64,000 nt of DNA from Limnoperna fortunei. Its lineage: Eukaryota > Mollusca > Bivalvia > Mytilida > Modiolidae. Shown in pieces: positions 35,124-46,946 of the stretch. A program made the translations under genes and the position numbers. The notes beneath the pieces were generated by a model. That model made no database searches. It was not told where the DNA came from and saw nothing but the letters and a program-made list of their open reading frames with translations. Each line of letters starts with the position of its first letter. Position 1 is the first letter of the stretch. Location of the stretch: contig OX104119.1 in the NCBI GenBank assembly GCA_944474755.1, positions 47,923,657 through 47,987,656 on the forward strand. Direction: 5' to 3'.

Positions 35124-35370
35124 GGTGGTGGTGGTATCGGTGGTGGTATCTGTGGTGGGTGGTGGTGTGGTGGGTGGTGCTGGTGGTAGTGGGTGGTGGT
35201 GGGTCCACCCACCAACCACCGCCAACACCCACCACCACCACCCACCACCACCGCCCACCAACACCACCACCCAGCGCCACCACCACCACCACCCACACCA
35301 CCACCACCACCGATACCAACCACCACACCACCACCCACCACCGATACCACCACCGATACCACCACCACCT
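35124..35370. repeat. GGT/CCA microsatellite at the palindrome centre
   Basis: Purine-rich GGTGGT on the left half up to about 35210, then CCACCA to 35370. The two sides are complementary but unequal, and the loop centre is where they slip. The long tryptophan/valine or histidine/threonine frames here are repeat translations, not genes. Confidence 0.9.
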
Positions 35371-35852
35371 CAACCAGCGCTTTTATGACTATTTTTCTTT
35401 TCGATGACTTAGAAATCGTTCAAGTTTGTTTTTTGTATCAGTTCCCATGACTTTTCTAGTAAATATGAAGAGTCAAATTTTGATCATTTTTCTTATTCAT
35501 TATATTTTATGAATCAAAGATAGTAAACATAAAATATGATACACTCAGAGAACTTGCATTTTAGCTGGCGACGTGAACGAGGATTTAATTATAGATTAAT
35601 ATTTATCAGCTGACCATAGAACTAAAGTGGATAATTATACAGGGGAGTAATCTGAGGTCAAAGATAAAATTGAACTTATTTTAGTGAATATAGTACGTAA
35701 TTTATGTTATCAATGTTGACAATAAAATGTCTGTAATTTCGACAGAAAAAATCATTTCTAATATCTATGAAAGAATTTTTAATTTGTGTATGGAGTAACT
35801 AGTGTACGATATGACTGGTAATCCCTGGTTTGTTTATTTAATCCTAATCAAA

Positions 35853-36847
35853 TCAAGAGTATAGACGTCTGACACGTGTAAAGGTTACTTGAGACAATGT
35901 TGTTGATTATTATCAGTGTATATGAAAGGGTAATTTGAGGATAAACGCGGGGGATGACCATAGAAAAGTAAATATGAGAACTACATGATATTTCACATGA
36001 TGATTTAATCGAACGTGGAAGATTACTCGTATAGGCTATAAATAGGTTCACTAACGTGTTATGACTTGTGTGGTAATTGAATTCGGCGCTATGTTTGAAA
36101 ATAAATTAATGGTTTAGATATATTAATTAAAATAATTATTAACAGAAATAGCAACGCTTTGAATACATTTTTTCTGTTTATATACAGACGGAATATTGTA
36201 AATAGACAAGTAAATATGTGAACTACATGATAACAGATTTGAGGATAAGCTCCACATGTTGATTAAATTGAACGTGAAAGATAATCGTATAAGCTATAAA
36301 TAGGTTCACTAACGTGTTATGACCGAATCGTTAATCGGCGCTATGTTTGAAATATTTGATTGTTTCATCAATTAATGGTTTAGATTATATGAATTAAAAT
36401 AATTATTAACAGAAATACCAACGCTTAAAATAAAATTTTATCTGTTTATAAAACAGAATGAATATTGTAAATAGACAAGTAAATATGAGAATAACAGATT
36501 TGAAGATAAGCTCTACATGTGGATTTAACGTGAGAGATTAATCGTATAGGCTGTAAATAGGTTCACTGACGTGTTATGACTTGTGTGGTAATTGAATTCG
36601 GCGCTATGTTTGAAAATAAATTAATGGTTAAGATAAAATAATTATTATTAACAGAAATACCACCACTTAAAGTTTTATCTGTTTATATACAGACGGAAAT
36701 TAACTGTAAATATGAGAACTTCATGATAACAGATTTGAATATAAGCTCTACATGTGGATTTAATCGAACGTGAAAGATTAATCGTACAGGCTATAAATAG
36801 GTTCACTGACGTGTTATGACCGGATCGATAATCGGCGCAATGTTTGA
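35853..36847 (-). repeat. four ~250-bp tandem units in the right arm, mirror of the left
   Basis: Inverted copy of 33646-34640, with the A-B-A-B alternation preserved and near-identity to the left arm. Confidence 0.8.
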
Positions 36848-37237
36848 AATAATTTATCCAATAAAATGTTTTAGATGTTTAATTAAGCGAATGGTAATTA
36901 ATTAATTAAAATATACGTTATCGTCGATTGAAAAATATATGGAATGACAATTATACGCCGCGCGATGACTCATGGTCGCGCGTCATGGAAGTATCCTTAT
37001 TAGCAGACACGATGACTCACTGGAATCGGTTGACCAAATAAGGTTTTGCACGATGATGGAATCTCCGATGACTCACGTACTTCCTGTGACGTCATGAGAC
37101 ACGTATGTTTTGCGCGATGATGGAATCTCCGATGACGCACTTCCGGTGTATAGAAAGGAGGCGGAGCATGCCCATATTTGTGAACGCCTGAACGCCTTGG
37201 GTTTTTGGGGGGTCTAAAAAACCACACACCCTACTAC

Positions 37238-37245
37238 TCACGTGA
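37238..37245 (+). repeat. 8-bp target-site duplication TCACGTGA, right copy
   Basis: See 33249-33256. Confidence 0.85.
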
Positions 37246-37460
37246 TCCGTCAGTACTGAGATTGCGGGTTCGAGTCTCACATTGGGTAGGGTGTACTCGA
37301 CTCCAATCTTAAATGACAAGGATTGCCAGTTTTCCTACCGAAGGTGGGGGTTCTCTCCGGATACTCCGGCTTCCTCCCCAATAAAAACTGGACAACATGA
37401 AATAGCTGAAAAATTTATGAAAGTGGCGTTAAATATCATTCAAACAAACAAAACCACATC
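37246..37460 (+). repeat. 3' half of the interrupted tRNA-derived SINE
   Basis: Resumes with the B-box GCGGGTTCGAGTCTCAC (37264-37280), the body CAAGGATTGCCAGTTTTCCT and GGTTCTCTCCGGATACTCCG, and the tail TGAAAGTGGCGTTAAATATC with a CAAA-type end. Confidence 0.85.
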
Positions 37461-37477
37461 AAGAAGGCTAATGTCAT

Positions 37478-37715
37478 GCATTATAAAGTAGGAGATAACC
37501 TCCATTATATGTTGGAGTGCTCCAAGCATAAAGTGAAACGTCTTTCTTTTTTTAACTGTTATTTTGAAATTTATCCAAATCTCAAGACACTACATAATGA
37601 ACAACTTCATATATGAATTATGTCTAACGAGGAAACTACTTTTGTTAATTATTTGTACATTTCGTTAATGTGTGCAGTAGATGAGCAAAGTCAGATTCAC
37701 AATAAATGCATAATT
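37478..37715 (+). pseudogene. C-terminal fragment of a LINE ORF2
   Basis: Encodes VGDNLHYMLECSKHKVKRLS and FFNCYFEIYPNLKTLHNEQL with one later stop, matching the cysteine/histidine segment (G-D-x-x-H-Y-x-x-x-C) that ends CR1/Jockey-type ORF2 proteins in molluscs. Truncated at the 5' side, next to the SINE. Confidence 0.6.
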
Positions 37716-38778
37716 TGATATTTATTATTATTACTTATTTAGTTAGCACTTAAATAATTCTTACTGTAGTTTAGAGTTGTCTCTTTTCATACAATAAAAT
37801 TTCTTTTCGTTCTCTGCAATTGATGTTTTTTTCCTGTTTTGCGGTCCAATTACAAAAATGTAAATTTATTTAACATTTTCTTATGGGCCCTGTGCCTAGC
37901 AAATAAAAGTATTTTTTGAACATGCTAAAAAATTGTATTGATTGTTGCTTAACGTTCAGTTAGCAATAGCTATACTGATGACGTTTACTGTAAAATAAAC
38001 AATCATTTTAATGGTCACATTAGAAATTGTACTTTAGATATTAAAAAAACTAATCTTAAATATCGTACTTTTCAAAATCATCGGTTTGTTGGTCAGTATT
38101 TCTTGGTAATGATCATTTCATTTACATTATCTTCATCACTTTGAAGTTCTTTAGGAGGCGATGAAGAGGTAAAATGTGTAGACAACTACGACTGTGAAAG
38201 GTTTAAACTTTGCAGACATTTAATGCTACAGATGGAGCAAAACTTGATGACTTGGGTTAGAGTACAGACGAGCAGTGTGCGAAATTCGAGGTGGACCGGC
38301 ACCCCGAGGTTACAAACACTTTCTTAGGTCTAAGTGATAAAAACATGTTATAGCCTTATTGTCTACGACCTATTTTTTCTCGACGGTAATTTTAAGTGGT
38401 AAACCATCGTTTATTACTAATGCACGGTCTACGGTAAGTTTAAATGTGGTGGACAATCGTTGTTTACTTAAATCAACCAGTATCGATGTGTTTTGATCGA
38501 GTTCTATTTTGTCTTTCTATTTCGCACTTACGCATGCCCAAGTTAATAGTTCAACGTACCAATGGTATGGTTCTTTTTTGAATGAGGAAATTATTTAGAA
38601 GTAAGGCTGGTATACAGATCCCGTATCAAGGGGTCTTGCCACAACCACGTAACAGAAATTGTGTCATTTTTCATGGGGAGACTGCTTTAAAACCGTGACA
38701 TGGTTTGAAGAGCAATGTTTCATATGTGTGTTAAGTCAAGAATATAATGTGTGTTTTTTGTCAAAACACCCTTTTGTT
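37716..38778. other. no gene seen
   Basis: AT-rich, with a pair of similar segments GACGGTAATTTTAAGTGGTA and CTACGGTAAGTTTAAATGTG near 38380 and 38430. Confidence 0.3.
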
Positions 38779-40466
38779 AGCTCACCTGGACCGAAGGTCC
38801 ATGTGAGCTATTGCTATCACTTGGCGTCCGTCGTCCGTCGTCCGTCGTCTGTCGTCCGTCGTCCGTCGTCCGTCGTAAACTTTTTCAAAAATCTTCTCCT
38901 CTGAAACCACTGGGCCAATTTTTTTCAAACTTGGCCACAATCATCCTTAGGGTTCCTAGTTTCAAGTTTGTACCCAGGGTGTTGATCAACAGACAAATAT
39001 GGCCGCTGTTACTAAAAATAGAACATGGGGGTCAACACAGGTTTTTGATCATTATCTAAAAAACTATAATAGCTATAGAGAAAACCGTTACTTCAAATTG
39101 ATCAGCACATTAAGGTCTACAATAGTTGCTATTAGTGCGAAGTTGTGTATTGGCTTCTTGTAGGAGTTATTGCCCTTTTTTGACGATTTTTGACAAAATT
39201 TTTGGTATTTACAATATAACCTGAAAAATATACGAGGTAGAGTGAAACTGTAAAAGGCAAAAATGATCAGCAATAAAAGCCCTACAATTCACTTGATTGG
39301 TCTGAAATTGTCAGATGACTCTTTATATGAGTTATTGCCCTTAAATGGTAATTTTTTATGAAATTTTCCGTTTTTGTCCTGTAACTTTAAAACTATAACA
39401 GTTAGAGTAAAACTGTAAATAGTAAAAATGATCAACAATACAAGCCCTACAATTCACTGTATTAGTCTGAAATTGTCAGATGACTCCTTATAGGAGTTAT
39501 TGCCCTTAAATGGCAATTTTTTATGAAATTTTCCGTTTTTGTCCTGTAACTTGAAAACTATAGCAGCTAGATTGAAACTGTAAATTGCACAAATGATCAG
39601 CAATAAAGACCCTACAATTCACTTGATTGGTCTGAAATTGTCAGATGACTCCTTATATGAGTTATTGCCCTTAAATGGTAATTTTTTATGAAATTTTCCG
39701 TTTTTGTCCTGTAACTTTAAAACTATAACAGCTAGAGTAAAACTGTAAATAGCAAAAATGATCAACAATACAAGCCCTACAATTCACTGTATTAGTCTGA
39801 AATTGTCAGATGACTCCTTATAGGAGTTATTGCCCTTAAATGGCAATTTTTTATGAAATTTTCCGTTTTTGTCCTGTAACTTAAAAACCATAGCAGCTAG
39901 AGTGAAATAATAAATTGCAAAAATGATCAGCAAAAAAGCCCTACAATTCATTTAATTGGTCTGAAATTGTCAGATGACTCCTTATAGGGGTTATTGCCCT
40001 TAAATGACAATTTTGTTAAGAAATTTTCCATTTTTGTCCTGTAACTTGAAAACTATAGTAGCTAGATTAAAACTGTAAATTGCACAAATGATCAGCAATA
40101 GAAGCCCTACAAATGATTGCTTAGTCCAAAAATTGCAAGATGACTCTTTATAGGAGTTATTGCCCTTTCATTATGAATTTGGACATATGAACAGTTTTTT
40201 AATTATAAATTAGTCTATTAGTAGAGTAAAACTGTAAATTTCTAAAGTACCCTAAAGGACAATGCCTAAAAACCATTTAATTTTCAGAAATTGTGGATGG
40301 CACCTTATAGGAGTTATTGTATTTAACAAATTTTTTGAAGAAATGTTTAGTTTTTGCACAGTAACTTAAAAGCTATAACAACTAGACTGAAACTGTTAAT
40401 TTCAAAAATTTTAATATAGTTTAAGTCATTTGGATTCCAGGTGAGCGATTACAGGCTCCTGGGAGC
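38779..40466 (+). repeat. non-coding element, head hairpin plus eight ~165-bp tandem units (family A)
   Basis: Opens with AGCTCACCTGGACCGAAGGT, a hairpin with TCCATGTGAGCT, then (GTCC)-type repeats (CGTCCGTCGTCCGTCG). A unit with GAGTTATTGCCCTTAAATGG follows, anchored near 39166, 39331, 39496, 39661, 39826, 39990, 40156 and 40313, close to exactly 165 bp apart. Adjacent units alternate, giving a 330-bp higher-order repeat. Ends with CCAGGTGAGC and a hairpin GGCTCCTGGGAGCC. No coding potential. Confidence 0.8.
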
Positions 40467-41020
40467 CTCTAGTTATTAGGGCCCCGGCACTTTGTAGCGG
40501 ACGCCCTATAGTGATCAGTCTGTCCGTTCGTCCGAAACTAATCGTGTCCGGGGTGTAACTTTATTATCTTTTGAGGTAGGCTTTTGATATTTGGAATGTG
40601 GGTAGATAATATCAAGGCGATGTGTCGCATACCGTGGTTGATCACCTTTGACCTTAAGGTCACACTATTTCTTTCTGCATACCATGGTTGTTGACCTTCA
40701 ACTTTGACCTTAGATCACATTATTGCTTTCTGCATGACAAATTCTTGTCCGGGCTATAACTTGCTTATCTTTCGCGGTAGGCTTTTGATATTTGGAATTT
40801 GGGTAGATAATATCGAGGCGATGTGTCACACATACCATGGTTGTTGACCTTTGACCTTAGGTCACATTATTGCTTTCAGAATGACAAATTCATGTCCGGG
40901 ATGTAACTTTTTTTATCTTTCGAGGTAGGCTTTGGATATTTGGAATGTAATATCATATCAAGGCGATGTGTCTCATAGCATGGTTTTTTACCTTGACCTT
41001 AAGATCCGCGGGGCGCACAG
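40467..41020 (+). repeat. non-coding tandem-unit element (family B)
   Basis: Head CTGTCCGTTCGTCCG near 40530, then three units sharing TTTTGATATTTGGAATGTGG, AAGGCGATGTGTCGCATACC and GACCTTTGACCTTAGGTCAC. A copy in reverse orientation is at 54595-55020. Confidence 0.75.
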
Positions 41021-42925
41021 AGATGGGTACCATCTCACTGATATCTAATTTAATCAGTAATTGATGATCTACAGCATGATAAACGTTCTACTTTATTGTG
41101 CCTTACTAGCTCCATTTTTTAATTTGAATGAAGCATGCCAAAATCCAGTATCATCAGATGCGTTATTGATACTGGCCCCGTTTGCTGCATGGTAAATGAA
41201 AATTTATTTTCCCCAATAATCTGCTGAGTGCCTGATTAATGTAAAATGTAAATCAATATACCTCAAACTTTTAACGGGATAACATTTTGAGCTTTCTTGG
41301 TTTTTCATAAAATGTGCTTAAGGAACTTGTCAAAACAAATTTTTATGAGATAACTGGTTGTTTCATTTGAAGAGACGGTCTTGTAACGCTATTAAATTCG
41401 TGATAGATCTAATTAACAGTAGTTAATTGGTTTACATTTTCCAAGTTGAGCATGTTATATGTAGTAAAGAAATTTCTGGGAATTTCTAAAAATAGAAACC
41501 TCTGGTACAGCATATCTGATTGGTTATAACCTCCTTTGATACAAAATTGTTAATACTTTGTAGTTTTATGAATAGTTTGCTCATTTTGGATATTTATTAT
41601 TGATCCGGTATTTAAAAACCTTTTTACAAGAGTCTCGAGAATATTTAGACTTTCATAGCCGGTAACGATCGTTGTTTCGTTTACATTTTATTTTTCAATT
41701 TGCTTCTATAGATGATTGGATCATTTATAAAGTGCCGTCTCTGTCTACTTGACATGTTTAATTGAACAAACCTGAATAGATGTAACTCATTTTTTCTGTT
41801 ACAACTTCGATTTAACATAAGTCTTACCGAAAAAATTTAATATGCATATACAAAGGCTTAATACAAGGTTACATGTTTTTTTTTTAATATTGCACTCGTT
41901 ATTTGTTTTCATTGTTTTTGTTAAGATTTTATTCCTTGCCAGAATCCTGGTCTGGCTCCCGTACATCAGGACACGGCAGTGTTACTGTTTGATTGAAGGT
42001 TTCTGTAAACTTCGTGATAGTCGGACGGAATGACCTTTGTTCATGAAATCTTTCTTCTTTGCCACGGAAATTGATTTTGGTCCCCTGTACTATTTTGGTA
42101 ATGTCTTTCCTCGCAAGGTTTTCAAGATCCTACCACTTTTTTGTCAAACTCGACAACCTTCATCTTTATAAATTCATCGTCGTAGGACATCTTGAACTGT
42201 ATGAATACTGTATCATTATTAGTATACCTTAGCCATTTAATCTTCAGCAGGGTTTTTGAGGTCCAACTTCATATTGCAGAGGTATAACCAAGTACGGGTT
42301 CTTTTTTTCTCTCGCCATTTTAAAACAATGTTAATTTCCATTTATTTCTTCGACAATTCTATTGCAGAATGCATGCTTTTGCACTCCATTTGGGTATGCC
42401 CGCTCTCCAGAAATTTATGATCAAAGGTCTCTATATTGAGTAGGTTAATGGAACCATGCAACAACACAGTTTAACTAATTGTATAATTTGGTCCATGTAG
42501 TCATAATTAACTGCTGAAAACTCCGCAGCAATGAGTTTCCGACTTTCTGGAAATCCTAAATCATGAACAAGTCTGAATTTCTCCTTCAGACTTGAGAACT
42601 AAGCCTGGTGGTAAACAAACAAATAATTGAAATGTTTTACATTGTATGGACAAGTCTTTGAGCAACTGCTTCAGGATTTTGTAAAGCAGATGCATGATTA
42701 GTGCAGGACAAATGGCGGCCACTCCCTTATTTGAAACCATTTGTAAACCATTCAATACGTTTTTGTGCGGTGCTACCCTAACATTGGGTGGGACAACTTG
42801 CAGAAATGGCAGACATGTCTGTATGGACAGGGCTTTCTGCATATGTGACATGTGTTGTACAAAATTTAAGTTTTAATTTTTCGTGCTGCTGTTGGAAAAA
42901 ATTACCTGTATGTTTCTTTTTTCAC
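41021..42925. other. no gene recognised
   Basis: No domain recognisable in the overlapping frames at 42561-42876. Otherwise AT-rich unique-looking DNA. Confidence 0.3.
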
Positions 42926-42929
42926 TAGC

Positions 42930-43870
42930 TGTCGTTTATAATACCCCATGCAACGAAGTTGCGGAGGGTATAATGTTTTTGACTGGTCCGTCCGTCTGTG
43001 ATCGCAACTCCTCTGAAACCACTCAACAGAATTTAACGAAACTAAGTATGTAAGAAGAACACCACATGTAGCTGTGCATATTACCAAGAATTTTTGATAA
43101 AAAATGTTTTGTGAGTTATGGCCCCTTGGACTTCGAAATTTGCCAAAAACCCGATTCATCAGCTTGTGGACGCAACTACTGAAACCATTCAACAGAATTG
43201 AACGATACTTGGTATGCAAGAAGTACACCATATGTTATTGTGCATATTACCAGGAATTTCTGATCAACAAATCTTTGTGGGAGTTATATCCCTTTGGACT
43301 AACAAATTTGCCAAAACCTCTTATTCATCTGCTTGTGGACGCAACTCCTCTGAAACCACTCAACAGAGTTTAACCAAACTTGGTATGCAAGCAGTACACC
43401 GTATGTAGTTGTGTATATTACCAAGAAATTTTTATCTGCAAATTTTTGCGCGAGTTATGGCCCATTTGACTTGGTAATTTGCGGAAAATCTTGATTTTTA
43501 CATTATTATGCCCCACGCAACGAGGTTTTGGAGGTATAATGTTCTTGATTGGTCAGTCAGTCCCGTTTGTCAGTACTATACTTGTAAGCGCAACTCCTCT
43601 GTAACTACTGATCAGAATTTTATTACACTTGGTTGGAATGAAGGACACAATTTGTAGTTGTGCATATCAACAGGAAATTATGATGCAATATTTTTTTGTA
43701 GTAGTTATTCCTCCTTTAAACTTAAAAAATTTTCATAATATATGTATGAAACAACTCGTATGTGCTTATACTCGGAAACTACTGATCACAATTTTATGAA
43801 ACTTGATAGGTATGTGGGAGCTTGGGGTATGTGAGCGTGCTCACTAAGGTTCTTTAATTTCCTCTACCAT
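42930..43870 (+). repeat. non-coding tandem-unit element, two heads (family D)
   Basis: Heads CCCCATGCAACGAAGTTGCG (42951) and CCCCACGCAACGAGG (43511), each followed by GGTCCGTCC or GTCAGTCAGTCC. Units of about 170 bp carry AACTCCTCTGAAACCACTCA, ATGTAGTTGTGCATATTACC and GAGTTATGGCCC. Two copies of one family appear to lie in tandem, the second truncated. Confidence 0.7.
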
Positions 43871-44559
43871 TAACATTTAATGACATTTTTAAAACTATTA
43901 AAACAAAAATAACATACCTTTATTAAGAAATTTGACATAGATTGTAATGTCTGTACTTTTCAGTCTTTTTTTCTCATCCTTTCAGGTAATTTATATCCAG
44001 TTTACTGGGCTCTGGGACTGGCTTCACCCCACTTTCTCCCATAACAAGCAGCTGTGTCCTTGAAATATGGAAAAAATATTTTATCCATCCAATCCTTGTC
44101 GTTTATGCATGGATGCACAGACATTTTTACGTCACCGACAGTCTTATGAAAACAGTTGTTTTAAACATTTTCCCTGCAACTGCATACAGTGATTTTGTTG
44201 CTTTTTTTAAAAAAAAGCCCCCTCCCTTTCAATTGGGAAAATTTATCGATGTTTTTCTTTAAATTGGGAAAACAAAGCAATGGTTTTACACATATAAAAA
44301 AAAGGAAAACAACAGTAAGCAGTCAATAAAATAACTAAATTGATCTTTTGTTAGATATATTTATTTGACTTATGTGAGATGTTCAAACATCGGATGACTG
44401 CAGAAACTTCCATTTTGTTTGATTTTATATTATTATAAGATGTTTCGGAATAATATGGATTTATTTGAGCAGTTTAAATTATTAAGGTTAAAGTATCAAT
44501 GAAAAACCAGAAAAATACATTACAATAGAATTACTTTTTTTAAAAATAAGTTGCTAGAA
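43871..44559. other. no gene seen
   Basis: AT-rich, nothing recognised. Confidence 0.3.
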
Positions 44560-44790
44560 TTATAAATGAAGTACATGTATAGTTGAAAATCTTTTATTGT
44601 TTTAAGTACCATTTTTATCTGTATATATTCTCCTATCATTGTGTGAGATCACGTTTAAGTATAAAAAGTAGGCATGAAGTACTACTAATTCAAAAATACT
44701 ATTATTTAAAAAAATTGTAATTTTCACGTCCTGAATATAGCTGAAATATTGCTTGCTGGACGTTAAACAACGAACAATCAATCAACAAAT
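44560..44790 (+). repeat. 5'-truncated copy of the I/Nimb LINE 3' UTR
   Basis: Aligns with 53400-53619 from TTTTATTGTTTTAAGTACCA through ATTTTTATCTGTATATATTC and AGGCATGAAGTACTACTAAT to the terminal GCTGAAATATTGCTTGCTGG and ACAATCAATCAA tail. A classic dead-on-arrival LINE insertion. Confidence 0.85.
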
Positions 44791-45084
44791 TTCTCGACCT
44801 ACAGAACAGCCGTAGCGCACTCTAATTTGAGGATTGTCAGGTCAAAATACGGAAAACCTGGCTGCGAACCAAGTGGGTAACGTCATTAAAGAGTGCAACG
44901 ATCCTTGCACGATAAAAATCCCTTTTGTAGATTTCGCAAAGGAGTAGGTTCATTGTAGTCGCTACTAAATGCTGAATTCTCCGACCCTACCCAATACTCC
45001 GTTCTTTTGCAGTGGCAGTCAAAATTGTGTTCCCTTTGACCCATCCCACCCCTTTTTCAATTTATGTATTGTTTGTTAACTTGT
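44791..45084. repeat. repeat relic resembling family C head
   Basis: ACCTGGCTGCGAACCAAGTG (44870) resembles GGTTGCGAAGCAAGT, the head of family C. No coding content. Confidence 0.3.
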
Positions 45085-45150
45085 TCCCGTCCTGAATATA
45101 GCTGAAATACTATTCGGTGGACGTAAAGCAAACATCCAATCAATCGAAAC
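45085..45150 (+). repeat. LINE/SINE 3'-tail sequence
   Basis: CGTCCTGAATATAGCTGAAA then GGTGGACGTAAAGCAAAC and CAATCAATCG. Same tail type as at 1741-1800. Confidence 0.65.
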
Positions 45151-45409
45151 TATTAATAAGTCTATTTTTATCTACTTTTAGGTTTACTTAGCACACCTGC
45201 ATAATACTTTTAATGATACCCTTAGCCAATCAAAATCAAGATAAATGTTAGTCATATGATAATATCTTTAATCATGCAAATACAAAGATTTCCATCGTTT
45301 TACTTTAATTGTAAATTCTGGAATAATAGTCTCAAGATACAAGTCTTTCAGTTTTGGCAACATTTCATTCCAAAAATCTGGTGAAAAGTTATTCGTTTTT
45401 GTATAAACT

Positions 45410-46220
45410 ATGTACTTAAGATGTTCTTTCCGTATCCCGGCAAGTATTCTTGAGACGCCTGTTTTTCTTTCTAAGTGACACTAATCGCCGACACAGAGGA
45501 TTTGTAACTGACATCATTGAGATTCTCAATCGATATGAACTGTCCAGTTTCTTGATGGACTTTTTACGCAATGGAACATTTCCTTCAAAACCAACATGGA
45601 AAGTAATAGTTAAGAATGCTATAGAAACTGTACACACTAGAGAGTGGTCAACTCGTATTCACACTGACAATGACTTTGCAAGATTTAGATTAATCCACCA
45701 ATTAACCTGATTATAAAACTATTAACTGAAGCACTATCAACTAACATTTTGTACGATTTGTAACAGAGAATCCTCCGATTTATTCGTCCATGTGTGCTGT
45801 AATTGCACTGCTACTAAACTCCAACAGGATACCTTCTGGGATTTTATTATAGAACATTTTTCTTTAGAATTATTCACGGAACTATATGCATTGAACGAAG
45901 AATCACTCTACCAAACTCTATTAGGTCGAAGTCCTGTTACTGATGTCGACGAATATGACGATTTCTTGATGCTTTGCCATGACCCCCATTATAACAGAAC
46001 ATATTAGTCAATCCACTACACGGAACGTCATGGGAACTGTTTCCATGTCTCCCTTATTATTACTTTACATTATTTGTTATGAAAACCTGTATCTGTGGCA
46101 ACTCATATTAACTGTATGATTAACCATGATTCGTAGATATTTTGTATCTGTATATTATATATATTTATCATTTATAATGTATTCATTTGTAAATCTATGA
46201 TCAGAGGAAATAAAGACATG
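45410..46220 (+). pseudogene. 3' end of a CR1/L2-like LINE
   Basis: 45450-45710 encodes RNGTFPSKPTWKVIVKNAIE and a stretch ending RFRLIHQL; 45792-46007 encodes CCNCTATKLQQDTFWDFIIE and LFTELYALNEESLYQTLLG. This is the layout of the ORF2 C-terminus, where a Cys-rich segment precedes DTFWDFI. Stops separate the parts. A 3' UTR follows, ending in GGAAATAAAGACATGAATGA. Confidence 0.55.
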
Positions 46221-46224
46221 AATG

Positions 46225-46700
46225 AATATGGCCCCACCGCAAGACAGTTTAACGTAGGACCCTATGGGAATAAGTTTTAAAAAGCTTCTTCTCTGTAACC
46301 GGTTAACCAATCGAAACAAAACTTACTACCAATATTATTTTAGATGGTCCTTTAAAAAGTTTGTGTTTTTTATGCCATTTGGAAAATCAAAATGGCCACC
46401 ACATCATTACATAGATTAACAGTGAACCCTATGGGAAAACGTTTTAAAGGTTTCTTATCTGAAACTGATTAACCAATTGTTTGGATGGTCGTTTCTAAAG
46501 TTTGTTTTTTATTGCCAATTGGAAATTCAAAATGGCCACCACCGCAGGACTTAGTTTAACATAGGATCCTATGGCCAAAGAAAAAAAACTTCATGTCTAT
46601 AAAAACAGTTAACCAATTGAAACAAAACTTTCTAGCAATATTGTTTGGATGGTCCTCTTTAAAGTTTATTGAAAATTACAGGACTTAGTTTAACATCTGG
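46225..46700 (+). repeat. non-coding tandem-unit element (family E)
   Basis: Three units of about 165 bp, each with AAAATGGCCACCAC or ATGGCCCCACCGC, then CCTATGGGAA, TCTGTAACCGGTTAACCAAT and TTGTTTGGATGGTC. No coding potential. Confidence 0.6.
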
Positions 46701-46946
46701 GAAATGCCATGTTTAAAGCTGTTATAATTACATTTTTGGCTTTTTTCCATTTAATATATGAATGTTGACCCCCTGTAGCTTATTCTAAATTTCCACGGAT
46801 TTTAGGTGAAACTGATGAAATATCCATGAATTCTAAAAAGCATTGTCCATATAAGAAAAGTTTTTTTTTTAAAGTCAAGACACGAGTCAATATTGGCATG
46901 TTCCGGTCTAAAAGTCTGATCCAGAACGGATTCTGGGTAAATATCC

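Larger units (their letters stand above)
33257..37237. mobile_element. 3,981-bp foldback-type palindromic element
   Basis: The whole element is one inverted repeat. It starts GTAGTAGGGTGTGTGGTTTT and ends with the exact complement, with axis at about 35247 for the outer ends, inner ends and internal landmarks alike. The arms are about 1.87 kb. I noticed only a few differences (for example C5 versus C6 near 33284, A versus C near 33326, T versus C near 33943). Each arm holds four ~250-bp tandem units. The centre is a GGT/CCA microsatellite. No transposase frame exists; the longest arm frames are mirror images. An 8-bp duplication flanks it. Foldback-type elements with tandem repeats inside long TIRs are known from Drosophila (FB, Galileo); superfamily here is unknown. 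Confidence 0.92.

Noticed and set aside
35043..35450. Long frames rich in W/V/G or H/P/T on both strands
   Set aside because: They are translations of the GGT/CCA microsatellite in all frames; no real protein features.
34442..36051. Two identical 67-residue frames, one per strand
   Set aside because: They are the same arm sequence read in mirror-image positions of the palindrome; not genes.
33257..37237. Palindrome as an assembly artefact (folded read)
   Set aside because: A target duplication, a SINE split exactly at the ends and several arm-to-arm differences argue for a real element, though long reads should confirm.
39100..40400. CRISPR-like array
   Set aside because: Units are contiguous 165-bp tandem repeats without spacers, in a eukaryotic genome.
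42561..42876. Overlapping frames with several cysteines
   Set aside because: No recognised zinc-finger spacing and no neighbours supporting a gene.
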